The notes beneath the pieces are model-generated. The model saw nothing but the letters and a program-made list of their open reading frames with translations. It was not told the origin of the DNA and made no database searches. The position numbers and the translations under genes were made by a program. Positions 26,485-35,957 of a DNA stretch of 64,000 nt are shown piece after piece. Source of the DNA: Pseudoflavitalea sp. G-6-1-2. Lineage in GTDB: Bacteria > Bacteroidota > Bacteroidia > Chitinophagales > Chitinophagaceae. How positions within the stretch are numbered: the first letter of the stretch is position 1; each line of letters begins with the position of its first letter. The DNA lies in contig NZ_JABBGB010000002.1 in the NCBI RefSeq assembly GCF_012927185.1, positions 1,674,001 to 1,738,000 of the forward strand. The letters run 5' to 3'.

Positions 26485-26964
26485 ATGGCTGGCTTCAATA
26501 TCAGAGTATACGGTATCCTGCTCACACCAAACAAAGAAATTCTGGTAGCCGATGAACTGATCCGTGGCGCATACTTCACCAAATTTCCCGGTGGCGGACT
26601 CGAATTCGGAGAAGGCACACGCGATTGCCTCAAGAGGGAATTCAAAGAGGAAATGAATCTCGAAGTAAAAGTCACCGATCATATCTACACCACCGACTTC
26701 TATCAGGAAAGCGTCTTCAAACCCGGCGATCAGATCATCTCTATCTACTATTTCGTTGAAGCGCTGGAACCTGTGCAGGTGCCCGTTCGCACAGCATCGG
26801 AGCCATTCGAAGCCGGCAATATGCAGCAATATTTCGCTGAAGGACAGAGCGAATCGTTCCGGTATATCAGCCTCGATACATTCTCTGCGGAAGATGTTAC
26901 CCTGCCGATCGACAAGATCGTATCCACCATGGTAAAGCAGGGCTATCTCGAAGGGAAATGGTAG
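26485..26964 (+). CDS. Nudix hydrolase
   Basis: The product has 159 residues. The Nudix box is complete: GGLEFGEGTRDCLKREFKEE with the R-E-x-x-E-E core binding the metal. Such enzymes hydrolyse nucleoside-diphosphate derivatives; the substrate cannot be read from the sequence. It follows corA by 19 bases and may be co-transcribed with it. Confidence 0.9.
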   Translation: MAGFNIRVYGILLTPNKEILVADELIRGAYFTKFPGGGLEFGEGTRDCLKREFKEEMNLEVKVTDHIYTTDFYQESVFKPGDQIISIYYFVEALEPVQVPVRTASEPFEAGNMQQYFAEGQSESFRYISLDTFSAEDVTLPIDKIVSTMVKQGYLEGKW

Positions 26965-27020
26965 CATAATATCCCCACACTGCTGGCATCAGGTTTTCAG
27001 GCATATCCGAAACAGTGGTT

Positions 27021-27206
27021 ATGCTGAAGAAAACAAACACACCGAAGCCGCAATCGCAGCCCAAACAGCCCAATCCATCAGTAAAAAGGCCTGAGAATAA
27101 AGACAATCTCGACAGCCGCGAAGGGGAAGAACAGGAGTTCAAGGGAGATGATACCACGCACAACAAAAAGCCTCACAGTAACAAACATCCGCATTCAAAG
27201 AAATAA
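27021..27206 (+). CDS. Small disordered basic protein
   Basis: About 61 residues start at ATG 27021 (or 27015). The composition is almost only K, P, N, Q, E, D and H without hydrophobic core, ending HSNKHPHSKK. It is probably disordered. A similar kind of polypeptide is encoded at 62853-63146. It may be a real small protein of stress type or a spurious frame; the context supports neither strongly. Confidence 0.4.
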   Translation: MLKKTNTPKPQSQPKQPNPSVKRPENKDNLDSREGEEQEFKGDDTTHNKKPHSNKHPHSKK

Positions 27207-27294
27207 TAACACAGAACAGTCTGTAAATCTGCCGTTTGATTGGAATTTTGTGCTACTTTAGTTGAACAGTCCCATAACTAAATCAGCGCAGCAA

Positions 27295-28413
27295 ATGAAA
27301 CGGCAATCCTTCATCGGACGGGCAGTGCTTCTGCTCTTTTTGGCTACTGCTTTCCTGCAGTCCACAGCACAGGATCTCAAATCCGGCTTCGACGAAGAGG
27401 AATACCTCGAAATGTTGCGCATCACTTCCCGGCAGGTAGACTCCGTTCAGAAGAACAGCCTCCCCGCGCCGGAGCAATACACCATGGAGTTTCGCTCCAA
27501 CCCAGGTCCACTCGATAACAGATGGGAACTCTGGACCAACAAAAGCAGATCCATCATGGTGATCAGCATCAGAGGCACCACGCAGAAATCCATCAGCTGG
27601 CTCGAAAACTTTTACAGCGCCATGGTGCCCGCAACCGGTTCCGTTCAACTGAACGACAGTACCGTTTTCAATTATAAATTCGCTGCTGATCCCAAAGCCA
27701 CTGTACACGTGGGCTGGACCATCGGTCTTGGTACCATGGCCCCCGAAATGATGCAAAAGATCAAAGCCTTCAACAGTGAGCACCACACGAAACAGCTGAT
27801 TGTAACAGGTCATAGTCAGGGTGGAGCGCTCGCCTTTCTTCTTCGGTCTTATCTGCATTACGAAAAAGAAGCAGGACATCTGCCGGCCGATCTCATCATA
27901 AAAAGTTACAACAGCGCCGCACCCAAACCCGGCAATCTCTATTACGGATACGACTACGATCACATCACCCGCAACGGATGGGGCTTCACCATTGTGAATG
28001 CACTGGACTGGGTACCCGAAACACCCTTCTCCATTCAAACCCTCCGCGATTTCAACAACCTCAATCCATTTACCGACGTAGAAAAACAACTGAAAAAACA
28101 AAGCTTCCTCGTAAGGCTCTACCTCAAACGGGTATACGGAAGAATGAACCGCAAGACCAGCAAATCGCAACGCGTTTTCACCAAATACCTCGGAAAAACC
28201 ATCGGCTCGCAGATAAAAAAGGCCATGCCGCAACTGAAACAGCCCGACTACGCCCCCACCGTAAATTTCACGAGAGCCGGCGTACCCATTGTTTTGCAAC
28301 CCGATGCCGAATACCTGCAGAAATATCCCGACAGTGGCAACCGGATCTTTATCCATCACGGATTATGGCCCTACTACCTGCTGACGCAGAAGATTTATGG
28401 AAAAAACCCGTAG
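27295..28413 (+). CDS. Secreted class 3 lipase-like hydrolase
   Basis: The product has 372 residues from ATG 27295; a TTG at 27262 is less likely. It has a signal peptide (RAVLLLFLATAFLQSTAQ) and an alpha/beta hydrolase fold of the Lipase_3 type with the nucleophile in VTGHSQGGALAFLL. His is expected near the conserved end (FIHHGLWPY), and a catalytic Asp is not placed by eye. It probably hydrolyses lipids in periplasm or outside. Its substrate is not known. Confidence 0.8.
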   Translation: MKRQSFIGRAVLLLFLATAFLQSTAQDLKSGFDEEEYLEMLRITSRQVDSVQKNSLPAPEQYTMEFRSNPGPLDNRWELWTNKSRSIMVISIRGTTQKSISWLENFYSAMVPATGSVQLNDSTVFNYKFAADPKATVHVGWTIGLGTMAPEMMQKIKAFNSEHHTKQLIVTGHSQGGALAFLLRSYLHYEKEAGHLPADLIIKSYNSAAPKPGNLYYGYDYDHITRNGWGFTIVNALDWVPETPFSIQTLRDFNNLNPFTDVEKQLKKQSFLVRLYLKRVYGRMNRKTSKSQRVFTKYLGKTIGSQIKKAMPQLKQPDYAPTVNFTRAGVPIVLQPDAEYLQKYPDSGNRIFIHHGLWPYYLLTQKIYGKNP

Positions 28414-28535
28414 ATTGTAGCATAAACTCCACGTTTTCACTGCCCTTATTCAACCCAGCCCCGTAGAATATGCTTTGCATCAAATGCAAATGGATTAGTT
28501 TTTGAATAATTAAAGGATACCAATACACGTAATTT

Positions 28536-31500
28536 GTGAAGCAGCCCAAACCGCTTTTTTTCTGGGTCAGGAAAATCGGAAGGATCGTTTTGAAGACGAT
28601 CCTCATTCTGTTGGGCGTTATCGTGATCGTATTCATCCTGCTTCAAACTGCTCCGGTTCAAAACTTCGTAAAGGATAGAGCCGTTAGCTGGCTCTCCAAA
28701 AAACTGAACACGAAAGTGGAGGTAGATAAACTCTTCATCCGCATCCCCAGTTCGGTACTGCTCGAAAAAGTTTACATCGAAGACAAACAGAAAGACACCC
28801 TGCTTTATACCGGACAGCTCCGCGTAAAACTGAATATGTGGAAACTGATCTCCGGAGAAATATCTATTCAGGATATTTATTTGAAGGAGGTAAATGCCAA
28901 TGTAACACGTACGTTGCCGGATACAGCATTCAATTTCCAGTTCATCGTTGATGCCTTCGCATCCAAAACACCATCTGCACCGAGCACCGATACCAGCTCG
29001 CTGAAAATGAATCTCGATCATTTGCTACTCGAAGATATCCGTGCAACATTCAAAGACACTGTTACCGGCAACGACATGGTGGTTTCATTTGCGCAGCTCG
29101 AAACCAATATCAAAACATTCGATCCTACGCATAACAATTATGCAGTACCGCTGCTGAAACTGAAAGGACTTCGGGCAAATATCGCGCAGCGCAAACCGCT
29201 GCTCGAATCTGAACCTCCCGAAAAAGATATTGCAGATGCACAGACTCCACCTGCATTCAACCTCGATGTAAAACGCGTATCGCTCGAAGATTGTTACCTC
29301 AATTATGGCAATGATGTATCTGCGCTCTATGCCCTGCTCAACCTCGGCAACCTCAACGTAGACGCAGAAAAACTCGATCTCGGAAAACAACGCATCGAAC
29401 TCAGCAAACTGCAACTGCTTGGCACAACAGCAGCTATCCGGCTCGGTAAGAAACCGGCAGCAAAAATTGTAAAGAAGGAAGTAAAACAGGAAGCCGAAGC
29501 CATCGCGGAAAGCGGATGGATCTTCGCCGTACAGAACCTCGATCTCGCCAACAACAATATCAAATTCGATGATGATGGCAGCCCACGCACAAAGACCGGC
29601 ATGGACTACATGCACCTCGATGTAAAACAACTTACCCTCGCCGCCAGCGACGTATGGTATCAAACCGATTCCATCGCCGGCAAAATAACCAAAGGCAGTT
29701 TGCAGGAACGCGACTTCCGTCTCAACACACTCCGCACCAACTTCCTTTACACGGGCACACAGGCTTATCTCAAAAACCTGGTGATCGAAACTCCCGGCAC
29801 TCATCTCGAAAGAGACATTGCCATTCAGTATCCATCGATCGCATCGCTCAGCAAGGACATCGGCAAACTCAAACTGAACCTCGATATACAAAACGGAAAA
29901 GTACTGGTGCGCGATGTGCTCACTTTCGCACCCATGCTCAGTACCACACCCGGTTTCACATCACCCAATGCCACCTGGTATCTCAGTGGCAAAATGCGTG
30001 GCGCTGTGAACGATCTCAATATCGATGATCTCAAAATACGCGGCCTCGGCAATACCCGGGCCGATCTCAGCGGTACTATCAAAGGCCTTCCGGATATAAA
30101 AAAACTGCAAAGCAATCTCGTTATCCGCGAGCTGAGCAGTTCGGACAAAGACATCATCAGCATACTTCCCAAAAACACATTGCCTTCGAACATTACGTTG
30201 CCCGCGAGTATGCAGCTCAGCGGATCATTCGCGGGAACCTACCAGCGTATGCGTACCGATCTGAAGCTGCGCACTTCACTCGGCTCAGCCGCTGTTAAAG
30301 GCACCGTACAGTATCCGGATGATGCCAGCAGATTGCAATACGATCTCAACCTGAGCACCCAATCACTCGACCTTCAACGTTTACTCAAACAACCCGATCT
30401 CGGCAAAGCCACGCTGCATCTGCATGCGCAGGGGCATGGACGCAAACCCGAAACCATGGTTGCCAATATCAGGGGAGTGATCGACAGCGCCACATACAAA
30501 GGCTATACCTATCGTGCATTCGATATCGATGGCAGTTTAGACAATCAGCTCTTCACTATCAACGCGGGCATACAGAATCAACCGATCCATTTCAGATTGA
30601 ATGCTGATGGAAGTCTTGCAGGACAATGGCCTGCGGGCAAATTCAATCTTCAGATCGACAGCATCAAAACAAAAGAACTTGGTCTCACGCCGCAGAACTT
30701 CGTGTACCGGGGAAATCTTACCGGCAACTTCGCGAGTACCAATCCGGATAGCCTTATTGGCAAACTCTACATCACACGCAGCATCCTGCTCGATAGCGCA
30801 GACCGGTACAGCATCGACACCATCAGTCTCGATGCAAGCGTTTCGGATACCGGGCAGGCGCTCACACTCAACAGCAGTCTCATCAATGCCAGCATGTACG
30901 GCAGGTACAGGCTTACACAGGCGGGGACTATTTTCCAGAGGACGATCGATCCATACTTCGATATACTGCCCGATTCCGTGAAAGCGGATTCCAATTATGA
31001 TTTCAGGATACATGCTGTAGTCAACAATTCCAAACAGTGGCAGATGCTGCTGCCTGATCTCAAAGCGCTGGACAGCATTCACCTCGATGGTCATTTTTCC
31101 GGAGGCGGAGGCATCGATGCACTGCTCGAAATTCCGGTACTTACTTACGGCGCCAATCATATCAGCGGCCTGCGTTTAACGGCCGATACAAAAAATAATG
31201 TACTGCAGGCCCGCGGCACAGTAGACAGGTTCAGTCTCGGCAGCAGCCTCAATATCTACAACACCAATATCGATGCAGATATCGCCCATAACAATATCGA
31301 TTTCGCCATCAATACCCGCAATAAGAAAAACCTTACCAATTACCATCTCGAAGGTCTGTTTGCCATGCAGCCCGGCGGCAGCTACCTCTTTTCTCTGAAG
31401 CCAGATTCGCTGCTGCTCAACTCCGAACCATGGAATGTAGACCGCAACAACAAAATCGTTATCGACAGCACCAATATATTCGCTGATAATTTCAATATCA

Positions 31501-33662
31501 GCAAAGGAGAACAAAGACTGCTGATTGCAACGCTTCGCGATAAACCCGGACAGCCACTCGATGTAGACTTCTCCAAATTCCGCATCAGTACCCTGCTCCA
31601 CTTTGTGAAGCCGGATTCCGCCATCGCAGACGGAGAACTGAATGGGCATGTTACAGTCAGCGACATCATGAAATCGCCGAAGTTCATCGGCGATCTCACC
31701 GTAGACAATGCCAGCTTCAACAAAGACACACTCGGTAACCTGAAGCTGATGGTGAGCAATCCCGAACAGAACAATTACGAAGCGGACATCACGCTTACCG
31801 GTCAGGGTAACGATTTGCAGGTGAAAGGAAATTACTTCACCAACCCCAATGCAGATGGCACGTTCAAGGCACGCCTCGATATCCGTACCCTGCAACTCCG
31901 AACCATCGATGGGTTAACGATGGGCAACCTCCGCAATTCATCAGGTACAGTCAACGGTGCATTCGACATTTCAGGAACTGCCAGCAAACCATCCGTATCC
32001 GGACAACTGATGTTCGACAAAGCGAAGCTGATGCCTGCGCTGATGAACAGCTATATCAACATCGATCAGCAGAGCATCAGGGCTACGCCGCAAGGGGTAT
32101 CATTCCGTAATTTCACCATCACCGATTCGGTGAACAACAAAGCCGTACTCGATGGAACGGTATTCACCACCGACTATACCAAATTCCGTTTCGGCCTCAC
32201 GTTCGACGCCGATAATTTTCAGGCGCTCAACACCACCAAAAAAGACAACAAACTATACTTCGGCAAACTCTATTTCGACAGCCGGCTCAATATCAAAGGA
32301 ACCGATCTGCATCCGATCGTAGACGGAACAGTTAAGGTGAACGATAAAACCGAGCTCACTGTAATTCTTCCGCAGGAAGATCCGGCGGTGCAGGACAGAG
32401 AAGGTATCGTTCGATTTATCGACCGCGACAGCATTCCACTGGATTCGCTGCTCGCCAACACCGGTTACGATTCCCTCAACACATCTACCATCCGCAATCT
32501 CGACGTGAGCGTGAACCTCACCGTAGATAAGAATGCAACTTTCAATCTCATTGTAGACGAAGCCAATGGCGATCTGCTGAAAGTGAAGGGAGAAGCCAAT
32601 CTCTCCACTGCCATCGATCCGAGCGGAAAGATCTCCATGACCGGCACCTACGAACTCAGCGAAGGCAGCTACGACCTATCGGTGAACTTCCTCAAACGGA
32701 AATTCCTTATCCAGAAAGGCAGTAAGATCACCTGGCAGGGAGAGCCAACCATGGCCGATGTGAACATCACTGCATTGTACATCGCCAACACCGCTCCTCT
32801 CGATCTGGTGGAAAAACAACTTACAGATGTAACCGATACCAAACGGAATATGTATCGTCAGCGACTGCCCTTCGAAGTGAACCTGATGCTCACCGGCAAG
32901 CTGATGAAACCCGATATCAAATTCGACATCAAACTGCCCGAAGACAAAAACTATAATGTAGACAAGAGCATCATCTCCGAAGCGAACTCCAGACTGGCGG
33001 AGCTCCGCAATGAATCTGCCGAGATGAACAAGCAGGTGTTTGCCCTGCTGCTGCTCAATCACTTCATTGGTGATAATCCATTTGCCTCCGGCAACAGCGC
33101 CATGACGGCCGAAGGCTTCGCCCGCCAGAGCGTGAGCAAACTCTTATCCGAACAACTGAATGCACTGGCAGCTAATCTTATCGCGGGAGTGGATATCAAT
33201 TTCGATCTCGCATCTTCCGAAGATTACACCACCGGAGAAAAGAGAAACCGCACCGATCTCAATGTAAACTTCTCCAAAAAACTGCTCAACGATCGCCTGA
33301 CCGTAACCGTTGGCAGCAACTTTGCACTGGAGAATCCGAATGCCAACCGCGAAGCCACCAACCTGGCCGAGAACGTGGCGCTCGATTACAAACTCAGCAA
33401 CGACGGGCGATACATGCTGCGCGCCTACCGCAAGAACCAGTACGAAGGCGTACTCGAAGGATATATCATCGAAACGGGCGTAGGTGTTGTTATCACACTC
33501 GACTACAACCGCTTCCGGAATATTTTCAGATCAAAGAAAGAAAGAGAAAGACAGCGCACGGAACGTGAGCAGCGAAGGAAAACAGCAGCAGAGAAAGAAG
33601 CGGCGGAAAAAAACAACCCTGCCGAATCGAAACCAAATACACAAGAACCGGGTGAACAATAA
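28536..33662 (+). CDS. tamB: TamB-like envelope assembly protein
   Basis: The product has 1708 residues from GTG 28536. One N-terminal membrane helix (IVLKTILILLGVIVIVFILL) is followed by a very long repetitive beta region of the AsmA/DUF490 kind. The C-terminal TamB domain carries IQKGSKITWQGEPTMADVNITALY and ends in an E-K-R-rich tail. Such proteins span the periplasm as a hydrophobic groove and help supply lipid or assemble outer membrane proteins. The next gene, a lipidated TamA homologue, overlaps its end by 11 bases, which makes the pairing very likely. Confidence 0.9.
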   Translation: MKQPKPLFFWVRKIGRIVLKTILILLGVIVIVFILLQTAPVQNFVKDRAVSWLSKKLNTKVEVDKLFIRIPSSVLLEKVYIEDKQKDTLLYTGQLRVKLNMWKLISGEISIQDIYLKEVNANVTRTLPDTAFNFQFIVDAFASKTPSAPSTDTSSLKMNLDHLLLEDIRATFKDTVTGNDMVVSFAQLETNIKTFDPTHNNYAVPLLKLKGLRANIAQRKPLLESEPPEKDIADAQTPPAFNLDVKRVSLEDCYLNYGNDVSALYALLNLGNLNVDAEKLDLGKQRIELSKLQLLGTTAAIRLGKKPAAKIVKKEVKQEAEAIAESGWIFAVQNLDLANNNIKFDDDGSPRTKTGMDYMHLDVKQLTLAASDVWYQTDSIAGKITKGSLQERDFRLNTLRTNFLYTGTQAYLKNLVIETPGTHLERDIAIQYPSIASLSKDIGKLKLNLDIQNGKVLVRDVLTFAPMLSTTPGFTSPNATWYLSGKMRGAVNDLNIDDLKIRGLGNTRADLSGTIKGLPDIKKLQSNLVIRELSSSDKDIISILPKNTLPSNITLPASMQLSGSFAGTYQRMRTDLKLRTSLGSAAVKGTVQYPDDASRLQYDLNLSTQSLDLQRLLKQPDLGKATLHLHAQGHGRKPETMVANIRGVIDSATYKGYTYRAFDIDGSLDNQLFTINAGIQNQPIHFRLNADGSLAGQWPAGKFNLQIDSIKTKELGLTPQNFVYRGNLTGNFASTNPDSLIGKLYITRSILLDSADRYSIDTISLDASVSDTGQALTLNSSLINASMYGRYRLTQAGTIFQRTIDPYFDILPDSVKADSNYDFRIHAVVNNSKQWQMLLPDLKALDSIHLDGHFSGGGGIDALLEIPVLTYGANHISGLRLTADTKNNVLQARGTVDRFSLGSSLNIYNTNIDADIAHNNIDFAINTRNKKNLTNYHLEGLFAMQPGGSYLFSLKPDSLLLNSEPWNVDRNNKIVIDSTNIFADNFNISKGEQRLLIATLRDKPGQPLDVDFSKFRISTLLHFVKPDSAIADGELNGHVTVSDIMKSPKFIGDLTVDNASFNKDTLGNLKLMVSNPEQNNYEADITLTGQGNDLQVKGNYFTNPNADGTFKARLDIRTLQLRTIDGLTMGNLRNSSGTVNGAFDISGTASKPSVSGQLMFDKAKLMPALMNSYINIDQQSIRATPQGVSFRNFTITDSVNNKAVLDGTVFTTDYTKFRFGLTFDADNFQALNTTKKDNKLYFGKLYFDSRLNIKGTDLHPIVDGTVKVNDKTELTVILPQEDPAVQDREGIVRFIDRDSIPLDSLLANTGYDSLNTSTIRNLDVSVNLTVDKNATFNLIVDEANGDLLKVKGEANLSTAIDPSGKISMTGTYELSEGSYDLSVNFLKRKFLIQKGSKITWQGEPTMADVNITALYIANTAPLDLVEKQLTDVTDTKRNMYRQRLPFEVNLMLTGKLMKPDIKFDIKLPEDKNYNVDKSIISEANSRLAELRNESAEMNKQVFALLLLNHFIGDNPFASGNSAMTAEGFARQSVSKLLSEQLNALAANLIAGVDINFDLASSEDYTTGEKRNRTDLNVNFSKKLLNDRLTVTVGSNFALENPNANREATNLAENVALDYKLSNDGRYMLRAYRKNQYEGVLEGYIIETGVGVVITLDYNRFRNIFRSKKERERQRTEREQRRKTAAEKEAAEKNNPAESKPNTQEPGEQ

Positions 33663-35952
33663 ACAGATCATACAGGCATTGGGCTTCGCCATCTTCATCA
33701 TGAGTTTGGCCAGCTGCAGCAATACAAAAAAATTGCCTGCGGGAGAAAGCCTTTATGTTGGTGCTACGGTAAAAGTAGAAGGACCGACCCTAAAAAGAAA
33801 AGAACGTAAAGTACTTGAATCGGATCTCACAGCGCTTACCCGCCCAAGGCCCAACCGAAAATTTCTGGGCATGCGCATCCGGCTGCTGGCCTACAACCTG
33901 GCCGGCAATCCTAAAAAAGAAACCAGCATGTTCGGCAAACTGAAATACAAATTCGGTGAGCCTCCTGTTGTACTCAGTGATGTGTCGCTCGAAAAGAATG
34001 CAGCCATCCTCGCCAACACACTCGACAATCGCGGATACTTCCGCAGTACCGTTACTTTCGATACCATTGTAAAGAACAGAAAAGCCACTGCTGTGTACAA
34101 AGTGCAGGCAGCGCCGCAATACACCATCAACAAAGTGGAGTTCGACACAGACAGTCTCAGCTTTGTGGGAAGCAATATCCGCAGTACTGCACGCAGAAGT
34201 CTGCTCAGACCGGGCAGGGCTTTCAATCTCGAAATGATCAAAGATGAACGCACACGCATCGATGCTATGCTGAAAGAGAATGGCTTCTACTTTTTCAGTC
34301 CGGATTTTCTGCTCATCGATGCAGACAGCACCATCGGCAGTCACAAAGTGAATCTCTACGTAACACTGAAAAACAACACACCGAAGAATGCGCGCGAACT
34401 CTACACCATCAAAGATGTGTATCTCTACACCAATTACCGCCTGAACGCCACCAACACCGACGATACCAGTAAGAAGAACGCCATACTCTACAACGGCTAC
34501 TATGTCTACGACAAGGCCAAACGTTACAAGCCGAAACTCTTCCTGCAGTCTATGCAGTTCGAGCAGGGCGACGTGTACAATCGTGAAGCGCATAATCTTT
34601 CCCTGTCCAGACTGGTAAACCTCGGCGTATTCAAATTTGTGAAGAACCGGTTTGAAGTGGCAGGTGGACCATTCTCTCAACTCAATGCATTCTACTACCT
34701 CACGCCCAATCCTAAAAAATCTTTGAGGCTCGAAGTAACAGGCACTACAAAATCGAACAACCTTGCAGGTGGACAACTCACTCTTTCCTGGAGGAACCGA
34801 AACACTTTCCGGGCAGGAGAACTCTTTACCATCAGTGCATATGGTGGTGCGGAAGTGCAGTACAGTGCCGCACAGAAAGGATACAACGTATATCGCGGTG
34901 GATTGGAAGCATCGCTCGCCTTCCCCCGTTTTCTGATTCCGTTCTGGCAGATCGAAAAGAAAGGGGGCTTCGTTCCCAGAACCACCATCACACTGGCTTA
35001 CGATCTGCTGAACAAGGCAAGGCTCTATACCATGAATTCGTTCCGTACATCTTACGGATACACCTGGAAAGAAACGAGCAGAAAGGAACATACCCTCAAC
35101 CCCATCAGCGTAAACTATGTGCAGCCGCTGTACGTGAGTCCGGAGTATCAGGCAGGTGCAGACACCAGCCAGCCGATGGCAAAAGTGATCGAGAAACAAT
35201 TCATACTTGGTTCCACTTATAACTTCACCTACAACGGCATTGTTGAAGGCCGAAATATCAATGCACTGTACTTCAGCGGAACCATCGATGTGGCGGGCAA
35301 TGTAGCCGGATTGATTTCCAGAGGCGGCAGCCCGGATAAACCCTCCCAGCTCTTCGGAAAAGGGTTCTCCCAATTCATCAAAACGGAAGCAGACTTCCGC
35401 GTATATCGAAGGGTTGGAGATAAAAGCACCTGGGCAAACAGAATACTGGTGGGCTTTGGATATCCATATGGCAACTCGCGTGAGATGCCCTATGTGAAAC
35501 AATTCTTCATCGGAGGCAACAACAGTATCCGCGCATTCCGCACGCGTGCGTTAGGCCCTGGTTCCTACAAAGACGTAACACACGATCTGGTGCTCGATCA
35601 GAGCGGTGATATCAAACTGGAACTGAATACCGAAATTAGAACCAAATTATACAGCATCTTCAGTGGCGCAGCTTTCGTGGATGCAGGCAATATCTGGCTC
35701 TATCGTCCCAACAAACAAAAGATCGGCGCAGAGTTCACGAAAAATTTCATCAAGGAACTCGCAGTAGGCGCCGGTATTGGTCTTCGTGTAGATGTGTCCA
35801 TTCTTGTACTGAGATTGGATGTAGCCTTCCCGCTGCGCAAACCATGGCTGCCCGAAGGCAACCGCTGGGTAATTGATAAGGTAACGCTTGGAGACAGCCG
35901 TTGGAGGAAAGACAACCTCGTATTCAATATCGCTATCGGATATCCTTTCTAA
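33652..35952 (+). CDS. tamL: TamL-like lipidated Omp85 protein (TamA homologue)
   Basis: The product has 766 residues from GTG 33652, which overlaps the last 11 bases of tamB. This start gives a clean signal peptide and lipobox (GFAIFIMSLASC), followed by SNTKKLPAGE, the typical beginning of the lipid-anchored Bacteroidota Omp85 proteins called TamL. Three POTRA-like repeats follow, then the beta-barrel with FIGGNNSIRAFRTRALGPG and an aromatic end (NIAIGYPF). It would sit in the outer membrane and work with TamB. An earlier in-frame start at 33484 would lie wholly inside tamB. Confidence 0.88.
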   Translation: MNNKQIIQALGFAIFIMSLASCSNTKKLPAGESLYVGATVKVEGPTLKRKERKVLESDLTALTRPRPNRKFLGMRIRLLAYNLAGNPKKETSMFGKLKYKFGEPPVVLSDVSLEKNAAILANTLDNRGYFRSTVTFDTIVKNRKATAVYKVQAAPQYTINKVEFDTDSLSFVGSNIRSTARRSLLRPGRAFNLEMIKDERTRIDAMLKENGFYFFSPDFLLIDADSTIGSHKVNLYVTLKNNTPKNARELYTIKDVYLYTNYRLNATNTDDTSKKNAILYNGYYVYDKAKRYKPKLFLQSMQFEQGDVYNREAHNLSLSRLVNLGVFKFVKNRFEVAGGPFSQLNAFYYLTPNPKKSLRLEVTGTTKSNNLAGGQLTLSWRNRNTFRAGELFTISAYGGAEVQYSAAQKGYNVYRGGLEASLAFPRFLIPFWQIEKKGGFVPRTTITLAYDLLNKARLYTMNSFRTSYGYTWKETSRKEHTLNPISVNYVQPLYVSPEYQAGADTSQPMAKVIEKQFILGSTYNFTYNGIVEGRNINALYFSGTIDVAGNVAGLISRGGSPDKPSQLFGKGFSQFIKTEADFRVYRRVGDKSTWANRILVGFGYPYGNSREMPYVKQFFIGGNNSIRAFRTRALGPGSYKDVTHDLVLDQSGDIKLELNTEIRTKLYSIFSGAAFVDAGNIWLYRPNKQKIGAEFTKNFIKELAVGAGIGLRVDVSILVLRLDVAFPLRKPWLPEGNRWVIDKVTLGDSRWRKDNLVFNIAIGYPF

Positions 35953-35957
35953 GCCAC

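Noticed and set aside
27283-28359. 358-codon minus-strand frame opposite the lipase
   Set aside because: The lipase on the plus strand has a signal peptide and GHSQGG; the opposite frame has no recognisable features.
33790-35502. 570-codon minus-strand frame opposite tamL
   Set aside because: The plus strand carries a clear Omp85 gene; the opposite frame is Cys- and His-rich with no domain, a codon-bias shadow.
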